From Verrucomicrobiota bacterium (GTDB taxonomy: Bacteria > Verrucomicrobiota > Verrucomicrobiia > Chthoniobacterales > UBA10450): a stretch of 11,518 nt of DNA. A model generated the notes under the pieces. The model searched no databases and was not told the origin of the DNA. It saw nothing but the letters and a program-made list of their open reading frames with translations. Shown here piece by piece: positions 6,058-11,518 of the stretch; within the stretch, counting starts at the first letter, position 1; every line of letters begins with the position of its first letter. The stretch lies in assembly GCA_003219225.1 (NCBI GenBank), contig QHPZ01000055.1, positions 22,409-33,926 on the forward strand, written 5' to 3'. A program made the position numbers and the translations under genes.

Positions 6058-7701
6058 TTAGAGCAACTGATAAGGATCCACATCGATCGTGACGGTGACG
6101 TCTTCTGGCATCGGTAACTTGTCGAGTGTCTCGCGCACCAGCCGGCTCAAACGCAGGATCGCTTCGCCGCGCAGCAAAATGTGAAACCGGAATTGGCCCT
6201 GCAACTTGGCCAGCGGCGCGGCCGTCGCAGCGCTGAGCATGAACCTGCCGCCAATGGCTTCGCGCAAACGTCGCTCCAGCGTTTCGGCGGAAAATTTCGC
6301 ACGCGTCTCGTGCGCCGAGCGCACGGTGATTAAAATCGCGTGCTTGAACGGTGGAAAATCGCAGCGCTCGCGGAACTCCAGCTCCTGTTCGAAATAACCG
6401 GCGAAATCGTGGTGGCGCGCGAATTGGATCGACGGCGAAAAGGGTGTGTAAGTTTGCACGAACACTTCGCCCGCGGTTTCGCCGCGGCCGGCCCGTCCCG
6501 CCACTTGCGTCAACAATTGGAAAGTCCGTTCGCCGGCGCGAAAATCCGGCAGGTGCAGGGCCAGATCGGCATTGATGATGCCGACCAGCGTGACGTTTGG
6601 GAAATGCAAGCCCTTCGCGATCATTTGCGTCCCGACCAGGATGTCGATCTTGCCGGCCCGGAAATTCAGCAACGTCTCGCGATACGCCTGTTTGCGGCTC
6701 ATCGAATCGGCGTCCATCCGGCGCACGGTCGCTTTCGGAAAGAGATGCGACACTGTTGCTTCGACTTTCTCGGTGCCAAAGCCCGCGTAAATCAGCGCGT
6801 CTTTCCCGCACGCGGGACATTTCTTCGGCACGGCCGCGGTATGGCCGCAGAGGTGGCAACTCAGGCGCGAGGACTGCCGATGAAACGTGAGCGCGACGCT
6901 GCAGTTCGGGCAATCGCGCGCTTCTCCACAATTGCTGCACAAGAGTGACGTCGAAAACCCGCGGCGATTTAAAAACAAGATCGTCTGCTCGCGTTTCTCC
7001 AGTCGGTCCGCAATCGCCTGCGACAAGCGTTCCGACAAGATCGACAATGTCTTTTCCTTCCGCCGTTCCTGGCGAAGGTCGACAATTCGCATCAGCGGCA
7101 TCTGCTGTTCGTCCACGCGCTGGGTAAGCGTGGCGAGATCGTACTTGCCGATTGTGCTGTTGTAATAGCTTTCGAGCGACGGCGTGGCGCTGCCCAGAAC
7201 GACCGCGCATTTCTCGATCTTCGCCCGCACCACCGCGACGTCGCGCGCATGATAGCGCGGCGCTTCCTCCTGCTTGTAAGTCGTCTCGTGTTCCTCATCG
7301 ACGATGATCAGCCCGAGATTTTTCAGCGGCGCGAAGACCGCGCTGCGCGCGCCGATCACAATCCGCGCCCGCGCGGCGTGGATTTTGTGCCATTCATCGT
7401 GCCGCTCGCCTTCCGACAGATGGCTGTGCAGCACCGCGACCGCGTCGTGCAAGTGCGCAAACCGGCCTTTGAACCGCTCGACCGTTTGCGGCGTCAGTGA
7501 AATTTCGGGCACGAGCATAATCGCGCTGCGCCCGCGCTCGAGTGTGGCCGCGATTGCTTGCAAATAAATCTCCGTCTTGCCGCTGCCGGTCACACCGTGC
7601 AAAAGAATCGGGCGCGCCTTTTCAGGCGCAGCCAGCGTGTCAGTGATCTTTTTCAGGGCGACCGTCTGCTCCAGGTTGAGCTGCAGATTCGCCGTCGCCA
7701 C
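6058..7701 (-). CDS. priA: PriA (primosomal replication restart helicase), C-terminal helicase part of a split gene
   Basis: PriA is the 3'-to-5' DNA helicase that reloads the replisome at stalled forks. This 547-residue frame holds the whole helicase: Walker A GVTGSGKT at 36-43, DEEH at 135-138, GSATPS at 170-175, and QVAGRAGRG (motif VI) at 399-407. The zinc-binding insertion has all eight cysteines (255, 258, 264, 267, 282, 285, 295, 298). The C-terminal domain is complete to TIDVDPYQLL. The GTG at 7701 is only the first start codon in this frame near the break. Recognisable PriA sequence (RDPHADEQF) continues upstream to about 7728, so this is not a natural start. The N-terminal DNA-binding domain is encoded just upstream in another frame. 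Either the gene is truly broken or the sequence has an error here. The gene is convergent with the LysR gene, 31 nt away. Confidence 0.9.
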   Translation of the reverse strand: MATANLQLNLEQTVALKKITDTLAAPEKARPILLHGVTGSGKTEIYLQAIAATLERGRSAIMLVPEISLTPQTVERFKGRFAHLHDAVAVLHSHLSEGERHDEWHKIHAARARIVIGARSAVFAPLKNLGLIIVDEEHETTYKQEEAPRYHARDVAVVRAKIEKCAVVLGSATPSLESYYNSTIGKYDLATLTQRVDEQQMPLMRIVDLRQERRKEKTLSILSERLSQAIADRLEKREQTILFLNRRGFSTSLLCSNCGEARDCPNCSVALTFHRQSSRLSCHLCGHTAAVPKKCPACGKDALIYAGFGTEKVEATVSHLFPKATVRRMDADSMSRKQAYRETLLNFRAGKIDILVGTQMIAKGLHFPNVTLVGIINADLALHLPDFRAGERTFQLLTQVAGRAGRGETAGEVFVQTYTPFSPSIQFARHHDFAGYFEQELEFRERCDFPPFKHAILITVRSAHETRAKFSAETLERRLREAIGGRFMLSAATAAPLAKLQGQFRFHILLRGEAILRLSRLVRETLDKLPMPEDVTVTIDVDPYQLL

Positions 7702-7708
7702 AAACTGC

Positions 7709-8248
7709 TCATCCGCGTGTGGATCGCGTTGGATTGCGCAACGTTTGATTATCGAGCGACACCTTGCGCAACAGTTTCGCTGCCGGCATCGGCGTTTTCA
7801 GCTGCGCGATCGCTTCGAGTAACTCGGCCTGACGCGGCGCGCGTCGGCGCAGCTTTTCGATCTCACCATTGTCGATCTTATGTCCGGGCTGAATGAACAG
7901 TTGTTTTTTCCAGCCGACTTCGCCTTTGCGGATGACCTGCGGCAACAGGCTGCGCATGACGGTTTCGAGCGGACAGCAATAATAATCGCTCATCCATTTG
8001 CCGAGCTCGAGCACTGGCCCGCTCACGATCGGCGCCTCGCCAACCACCGCTTCGATCGGCCGAATGCCTTTTGCATCGCTTTGCTCGAGCGTCGCAACGA
8101 CCGTCCCCAGCGCCGACTTGTCGCGAAACGGCACCCGCACACGCGAGCCGACACTGATCCGTTCCGCCAGCGTCTCCGGCACGGCGTAATCGAACTCGCG
8201 ATGAATCCCGCGGTCGATCACGACCCGAATAAACGACGGTTTCATCAT
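7709..8248 (-). CDS. priA: PriA, N-terminal DNA-binding part of the same split gene
   Basis: This frame gives 179 residues from the ATG at 8248, which has a GAGG Shine-Dalgarno site 8 nt upstream; a second ATG follows directly. It matches the PriA 3'-end-binding domain and the start of the winged helix: VVIDRGIHREFDYAVPETL at 10-28, GSRVRVPFRDKSALGTVVA at 34-52, and WMSDYYCCPLETVMRSLLP at 85-103. From about residue 172 the sequence (NPTRSTRG, then stop) is no longer PriA-like, because the frame has shifted. The helicase part resumes in the frame one base further on. The frame is open upstream to 8362, but that part is hexamer repeat DNA rather than protein. If the shift is real, this fragment could at most bind DNA without helicase activity. 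Confidence 0.85.
   Translation of the reverse strand: MMKPSFIRVVIDRGIHREFDYAVPETLAERISVGSRVRVPFRDKSALGTVVATLEQSDAKGIRPIEAVVGEAPIVSGPVLELGKWMSDYYCCPLETVMRSLLPQVIRKGEVGWKKQLFIQPGHKIDNGEIEKLRRRAPRQAELLEAIAQLKTPMPAAKLLRKVSLDNQTLRNPTRSTRG
7727..7743 (-). other. priA frame break with local loss of sequence
   Basis: PriA-like sequence in the first frame ends at about residue 171 (TLR, near 7738). In the second frame it resumes at RDPHADEQF, near 7728. Family members usually have roughly a dozen more residues in this linker, so the simplest reading is a deletion of 3k+2 bases (about 40) rather than a single-base slip. The site carries a 5-bp inverted repeat CGTTG-N7-CAACG and an 8-bp palindrome TTGCGCAA, which recurs 30 bp away at 7764-7771. 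Confidence 0.55.
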
Positions 8249-8266
8249 CGCTTTAGCCTCGTAATC

Positions 8267-8338
8267 GTGGTCGCGCTCGTGCTCATAATCGAATTTAATT
8301 TTCCGCCAGTTTTCGATCACGATCACGATCACGATCAC
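8267..8338 (-). repeat. Hexamer-repeat inverted repeat (long imperfect hairpin) in the priA leader
   Basis: Positions 8314-8337 are four exact copies of CGATCA. Positions 8267-8291 hold diverged copies of the same unit in the opposite sense. The two 25-nt arms flank a 22-nt A/T-rich centre (8292-8313). As minus-strand RNA the arms would pair at 22 of 25 positions, with three G-U wobbles and three mismatches. On the plus strand those wobbles become C-A mismatches, so the fold suits the priA transcript. It lies 19 nt upstream of the priA ATG and 34 nt before the divergent transglycosylase gene. It may be a dispersed repeat, a leader structure, or both. Confidence 0.6.
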
Positions 8339-8371
8339 GCGCACGCGCATGAGCAGTAGCAAACACCGCCG

Positions 8372-8974
8372 ATGCCTCGTTTCTTGTTCCGATTAATCCT
8401 CTGTTTGCTGCTCGCGCTCGGTGCCGGGTTTGTATACCTCGCCGCCCGCTCGGGCGACCCGCTCTACACGTTTTACGAATGGATCAGTCCGGCACGCTTT
8501 CAACGATACGACAAGCTCATCCGCACCGCCGCGGCCCAGCAGCATCTCGATCCGATGTTGCTGAAAGCGCTCGTTTGGCGCGAGAGCCGCTTCGACGCGG
8601 AGAAGTTTGGCACGCACGGAGAACGCGGCCTCATGCAGGTGAGCGAGAAGGCGGCCAACGAATGGGCGCGAGAGAACCGGGTTGAGAATTTCGTAGTCGA
8701 AGATCTTTTCGATCCGCTGATCAATCTACAGGCCGGCGGTTGGTATTTGCGCCGAGCCCTCGAGCACTGGCAGATGCAGTCCGACCCACTGCCCTTTGCC
8801 CTTGCCGAGTACAACGCCGGCGCCAGCCGCGTCCAGCGATGGCTCGGCGCGAATGAAGCCACACCGCTCTCGCGAAAGGAATTTCTGCGCCGGATCGATT
8901 TCCCGGCCACGCGCAAATACGTCGAATCGATCCTCGCCCGATACGACTTCTACAAACGCCGGGGCAGAATGTGA
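8372..8974 (+). CDS. Membrane-anchored lytic transglycosylase (SLT domain)
   Basis: This enzyme cleaves the glycan strands of peptidoglycan between MurNAc and GlcNAc, forming 1,6-anhydroMurNAc. The protein has 200 residues. Residues 1-25 are a basic start and hydrophobic segment (FRLILCLLLALGAGFVYLAA) without a lipobox or clear cleavage site, so it is probably an inner-membrane anchor facing the periplasm. The SLT domain follows from about 44: ALVWRESRFD at 66-75 with catalytic Glu71, GLMQV at 86-90, NLQAGGWYLRRAL at 118-130, and AEYNAG at 145-150. It ends with the usual YVESILARYDFY. The length and single domain resemble small transglycosylases related to the Slt70 C-terminal domain. It is divergent from priA across 123 nt that contain the hexamer hairpin, and convergent with the next gene with 21 nt between. 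Confidence 0.92.
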   Translation: MPRFLFRLILCLLLALGAGFVYLAARSGDPLYTFYEWISPARFQRYDKLIRTAAAQQHLDPMLLKALVWRESRFDAEKFGTHGERGLMQVSEKAANEWARENRVENFVVEDLFDPLINLQAGGWYLRRALEHWQMQSDPLPFALAEYNAGASRVQRWLGANEATPLSRKEFLRRIDFPATRKYVESILARYDFYKRRGRM

Positions 8975-8995
8975 GATCAAGCGTTGGCTCCGTCG

Positions 8996-9532
8996 TCAGT
9001 CAGCATAGGGTTGAGCCCATCTCGGCAACGGCTCGTAGATATCCACACTCTCTATTACTTTGCCGCTCAGAAGAGCGTATTTGATGTAGCGAGCGGGGCC
9101 GTGCCGACCGCGAGACTTAATTACGACGGCAGAGTCGTCATCTGCAAATCCCCAATCCTCGATGAACGGACCGTGGCGAAAGTCTTTGGCGCGCCGGTCA
9201 CGATATCGAATGCGTAAGACATCGTTTACCGGCTCGCCATGAGCGTTTCTTCCGGTGTAGCGGGTCCAGCCCACCAAACCACTGGAAGAGACTTTGGCAT
9301 ACATGCATTTGCCAGCGGGTGTCCACATCTCAGAATGCCCATCGGAGAACGTGACTTTGATGTTGCCGATGTTCGTTCCATAGTTACGCCGCTCAGTGGG
9401 AACATCGATTATCGCCACGCTCGTTGGAATAGGCGTCGGTTCGCTGAGTACGAGTCTCGCGATGAGCAGAACAAGACCGAACAAAAACAGACGCGGGCGT
9501 CGCATAGATTGAAACTTGGTGCGGGCACGCAT
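8996..9532 (-). CDS. Secreted protein of unknown function
   Basis: I do not recognise the family. The frame gives 178 residues from the ATG at 9532, whose A is shared with the TAA of the HMG-CoA lyase gene upstream (TAATG), suggesting coupled translation. An in-frame ATG at 9505 would give a tidier signal peptide: MRRPRLFLFG, a hydrophobic core and a cleavage region near LVLSEP. Either start gives export. The mature part is rich in short beta-strand-like stretches with aromatic and charged residues: GNIKVTFSDGHSEMW, GWTRYTGRNAHGEPV, FIEDWGFADDDSAVVIKSRG and VIESVDIYEPLP. It has a single Cys in its mature part (GKCMYAK). The motifs suggest a small, mainly beta, periplasmic or extracellular protein. 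There is no catalytic motif that I can name, and no evident link to the lyase beyond the shared operon. Confidence 0.7.
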   Translation of the reverse strand: MRARTKFQSMRRPRLFLFGLVLLIARLVLSEPTPIPTSVAIIDVPTERRNYGTNIGNIKVTFSDGHSEMWTPAGKCMYAKVSSSGLVGWTRYTGRNAHGEPVNDVLRIRYRDRRAKDFRHGPFIEDWGFADDDSAVVIKSRGRHGPARYIKYALLSGKVIESVDIYEPLPRWAQPYAD

Positions 9533-10398
9533 TACAATGAAAAATCCCGGCCAATTTCGTCGTTTATTCCTATGGCAATCTCAAGCGAGTTGATCGCTGG
9601 AACGGCGACACCGCGGTTCTGCAACGCGTCAATCACAGCTTCGGTCGGAATATTTCCGACCAGCGCGTCCTGAGCGAAGGGACAGCCGCCAAGCCCGCCG
9701 ATGGCGGAGTCGAATCTGCGACACCCGGCATCGTAGGCGGTGAGAAGCTTTGCGCGCGCGTCTGTGGGTGTGCTGTGCAAATGGACACCGATCTCTGAAT
9801 CGCTGCGATCATTTGTCACGGCGCTCACGATTTCGCTGATCAACTCCGGAGTCGCCATGCCGACAGTGTCCGCGAGCGAGATTGCCCGGATCCCAAGATC
9901 GACAATCCGTCTTACAGCTTTGCTCAGTTCATCTGCATTCCATGGGTCGCCATACGGATTCCCGAATGCCATCGAGATGTAAACGACGAGGTCTATGTTG
10001 GCAGCATCCGCGCGCGCTTTGATCCTCTGCAACACGTTCCAGTTTTCCTCGCGCGATTGATTTTGATTTTTGCGCAGGAATGTTTCGGAGACCGAACAGG
10101 GGTAACCAATCGTGCTCACCGCGCCGGTGGCGATGGCACGCTCGGCGCCTTTTTCGTTCACGACTATGCCGATGATCTCCACGGTTTTCGGCGGCTTCAG
10201 TTTGGCGAGCACATGTTCGCTATCAGCCATCTGTGGGACTGCTTTCGGCGAGACAAAGCTCACTGCGTCGATGTGCCGGAAGCCGGCACCGATCAGCGCG
10301 CGCAGATAGCGCACTTTGAGCTCGGTTGGGATTAGGTGCTTCAATCCCTGCCATGCATCGCGAGGGCATTCGATGAGTTTCACTGACTCGCTCGGCAT
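9532..10398 (-). CDS. mvaB: Hydroxymethylglutaryl-CoA lyase family protein
   Basis: The family cleaves HMG-CoA to acetyl-CoA and acetoacetate, the last step of leucine breakdown. The protein has 288 residues, the usual size, with a single HMGL-like TIM barrel. Metal and catalytic residues of human HMG-CoA lyase have counterparts here: R13-D14 in ECPRDAWQ, H206 and H208 in GVHLHSTP, C239 in GGLGGCPFA and N248 in LVGN. FRHIDAVSFVSPKAVPQM at 40-57 is also typical. The wording at the N terminus (KLIECPRDAWQG, IPTELKVRYL) is closest to the Bacteroidetes type. No other leucine-pathway gene lies in the window, and related acyl-CoA substrates cannot be excluded. The ATG at 10398 lies 10 nt from a REP-like palindrome. 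The gene is divergent from polX and is followed, with a 1-nt overlap, by a secreted protein gene. Confidence 0.88.
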   Translation of the reverse strand: MPSESVKLIECPRDAWQGLKHLIPTELKVRYLRALIGAGFRHIDAVSFVSPKAVPQMADSEHVLAKLKPPKTVEIIGIVVNEKGAERAIATGAVSTIGYPCSVSETFLRKNQNQSREENWNVLQRIKARADAANIDLVVYISMAFGNPYGDPWNADELSKAVRRIVDLGIRAISLADTVGMATPELISEIVSAVTNDRSDSEIGVHLHSTPTDARAKLLTAYDAGCRRFDSAIGGLGGCPFAQDALVGNIPTEAVIDALQNRGVAVPAINSLEIAIGINDEIGRDFSL

Positions 10399-10407
10399 TG
10401 GCTCGCA

Positions 10408-10467
10408 CTGTAGCCACGCCCCTGCGGGGCGTCGAGGCGGGGACGGGCCACAGGGCCGTGGCTACAG
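10408..10467. repeat. REP-like double palindrome (BIME-type) between the lyase and polX
   Basis: Two similar units of about 26 bp face each other. Each begins, read inward from its own end, with the same 11 bases, CTGTAGCCACG (10408-10418 and the complement of 10457-10467). Each continues with a CCCTG-core hairpin: GCCCC-TGC-GGGGC at 10418-10430 in the left unit, and a GGCC-N4-GGCC core (10446-10457) in the right. Head-to-head pairs of extragenic palindromes are the layout of bacterial interspersed mosaic elements mobilised by RAYT (TnpA_REP) transposases. No such transposase is in the window. The element sits in the divergent leader region of both neighbours. Confidence 0.65.
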
Positions 10468-10526
10468 CTCTCTCTCTTAATGTCGAGACATCGACGACAA
10501 GGGAATCTTCGCTAACGGTTGAATTG

Positions 10527-11518
10527 ATGACGAAGAATGAGGTCGCCCAAGCGCTGGAGGAGATCGCAACGCTGATGGAGTTGCGGGACGAAAATCCTTT
10601 CAAGATCCGCGCTTACGCGAACGCGGCGCGTTCGATTGAGACTTTCGGCGGCAATATTCCCGATCTGCAGGACACCGAAGCGTTGGCCAAGATTCCCGGG
10701 ATCGGCAAAAGCATCGCCGAAAAAGTCAAAGAGCTCGTCGCGACCGGGTCGATCAAATATCTGGAAGAACTGCGTTCGCACTTTCCGGCTGCCATCCTCG
10801 AGCTGTTCTCGATTCCGGGGCTCGGCGCGAAAAAGATCAAGGCGCTTTACGAGCAATTGCACATCAGTTCGATCGAACAATTGCGCGACGCCTGCGTGTC
10901 GGGTCGGGTCGCGAAATTGCCCGGCTTCGGCCAAACTGCGGCCGAAGCCGAAACATTAAAGACTGATCTCGTCGCGCATCCCGACGCCGCGCAGGTGGAT
11001 GTCGCCGGCAGTTATCGGCGGCGCCGCGAGATTGTGCGCGATCTCGATCTTGTCGTCGCCACGAAAAAACCAGATGCGATCACGCAATCTTTCATCAAAC
11101 ATCCGCTGGTCGAATCGATCATCGCCCAAGGGCCGACAAAAACTTCTGTGCGGTTGCGTTCCGGAATCCAATGCGACCTGCGCGTGGTCAGCACGGCCGA
11201 ATACCCATTCGCGCTCAATTATTTTACCGGCAGCAAGGAGCACAACATCGAGATGCGCAGCCGGGCACTGCACCGCGGTTGGACCCTGAACGAATATCGG
11301 CTCGCAGCTTTGCCGCCCGATCCAAAAGCAAAGAAGAAAATCCGCCGGCAAAAAATTCCGAAGGTGCACGACGAAGCCGAGCTCTATCGCGCGTTTGGTC
11401 TTGATTTTATTGCGCCGGAGCTGCGCGAGAACTGCGGCGAATTCGAGGCGGCGGAAAAACACACGCTGCCGCGATTGATCGAGAAAGAAAATCTGCGCGG
11501 CACATTTCATTGTCACAC
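10527..11518 (+). CDS. polX: DNA polymerase/3'-5' exonuclease PolX, N-terminal part, with internal loss
   Basis: PolX is a family X repair polymerase that fills short gaps in base excision repair. The first 330 residues are present; the gene runs off the right edge. Seen in order: an N-terminal helical domain (ELRDENPFKIRAYANAARSI near 18-37); helix-hairpin-helix motifs at KIPGIGKSIAEKV (55-67) and SIPGLGAKKIKALY (95-108); a third, cut one at KLPGFGQT (130-137); nucleotidyltransferase core GSYRRRREIVRDLDLVVA (161-178) with the Asp pair at 172 and 174, and a likely third catalytic Asp at 217 (QCDLRVV); then YFTGSKEHNIEMR (232-244). The window ends at FHCH, the start of the PHP nuclease domain. 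Compared with B. subtilis PolX, about 23 residues are missing in frame between GFGQ and the helix before the GS motif. The start is the ATG at 10527; no Shine-Dalgarno site is seen. Confidence 0.88.
   Translation, partial: MTKNEVAQALEEIATLMELRDENPFKIRAYANAARSIETFGGNIPDLQDTEALAKIPGIGKSIAEKVKELVATGSIKYLEELRSHFPAAILELFSIPGLGAKKIKALYEQLHISSIEQLRDACVSGRVAKLPGFGQTAAEAETLKTDLVAHPDAAQVDVAGSYRRRREIVRDLDLVVATKKPDAITQSFIKHPLVESIIAQGPTKTSVRLRSGIQCDLRVVSTAEYPFALNYFTGSKEHNIEMRSRALHRGWTLNEYRLAALPPDPKAKKKIRRQKIPKVHDEAELYRAFGLDFIAPELRENCGEFEAAEKHTLPRLIEKENLRGTFHCH
10922..10950 (+). repeat. Perfect 11-bp inverted repeat inside polX at the site of missing residues
   Basis: CGGCTTCGGCC (10922-10932) and GGCCGAAGCCG (10940-10950) are exact reverse complements separated by the 7-nt loop AAACTGC. 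The repeat encodes residues about 132-141, exactly where the third helix-hairpin-helix is cut short and about 23 residues are lacking relative to the family. Confidence 0.8.

Noticed and set aside
5762..7210. 482-residue open frame on the minus strand overlapping priA and LysR
   Set aside because: It is a GC-rich shadow frame of priA, and its Arg-rich product has no recognisable domain.
7727..7743. Programmed ribosomal frameshift in priA
   Set aside because: No slippery heptamer or release-factor-type stop context is seen, and linker residues are missing, which recoding would not explain.
8314..8337. CRISPR-like short repeats
   Set aside because: Four contiguous hexamers without spacers are a simple tandem repeat, not a CRISPR array.
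8249..8362. N-terminal extension of PriA with a Val-Ile repeat
   Set aside because: It is translation of the hexamer repeat; the ATG at 8248 has a Shine-Dalgarno site and matches the family start.
1..11518. Mobile element, prophage, tRNA or rRNA
   Set aside because: No transposase, integrase, attachment repeat, phage gene or cloverleaf was seen anywhere in the window.

Overview
The window is GC-rich, gene-dense chromosomal DNA from a Gram-negative bacterium, since it holds an outer-membrane barrel, a lipoprotein and periplasmic proteins. The gene styles point to a soil Verrucomicrobiota (Spartobacteria/Chthoniobacterales-like): a sedolisin-like secreted peptidase, a CynR-like LysR regulator, a Bacteroidetes-type HMG-CoA lyase, PolX with a PHP domain, REP-like palindromes and mostly weak Shine-Dalgarno sites. 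That placement is inference, because no rRNA or tRNA gene is present. No stretch over 300 bases lacks a gene.

Left part (1-6026). A minus-strand secreted peptidase, probably S53, runs off the left edge. To its right is a minus-strand block: outer-membrane porin of the alginate-export type (4991 to 3543), lipoprotein substrate-binding protein (3467 to 2460), a 59-residue acidic Cys-containing protein (2482 to 2303), permease (2306 to 1266) and ATPase (1272 to 397). The last four genes overlap at every junction (23, 4 and 7 nt). A LysR-type regulator (5115-6026, +) is divergent from the porin. The porin and the binding protein are preceded by near-identical ~40-bp blocks, each holding a LysR-type box of the form ATAR-N7-YTAT. 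I read this as one regulon: an outer-membrane channel plus a NitT/TauT-type ABC importer, controlled by the adjacent LysR protein. The substrate cannot be read from the sequence.

Middle part (6058-9534). priA lies on the minus strand but is split into two reading frames near 7729-7738. Its leader has an imperfect 25-bp hairpin built from GATCAC-like hexamers. A small membrane-anchored lytic transglycosylase is divergent from it. A secreted protein of unknown function follows on the minus strand and is start-stop coupled to the HMG-CoA lyase upstream of it.

Right part (9532-11518). The HMG-CoA lyase (minus) and polX (plus, running off the right edge) are divergent, with a 60-bp double REP-like palindrome between them. 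polX lacks about 23 residues at its third helix-hairpin-helix, exactly where a perfect 11-bp inverted repeat sits. Two housekeeping genes with small internal losses at or near inverted repeats raise the question of real deletions versus assembly or polymerase artefacts.

The most promising items are the paired operator blocks, the undescribed small coupled protein inside the transporter operon, and the indel and hairpin sites in priA, polX and the ABC ATPase.
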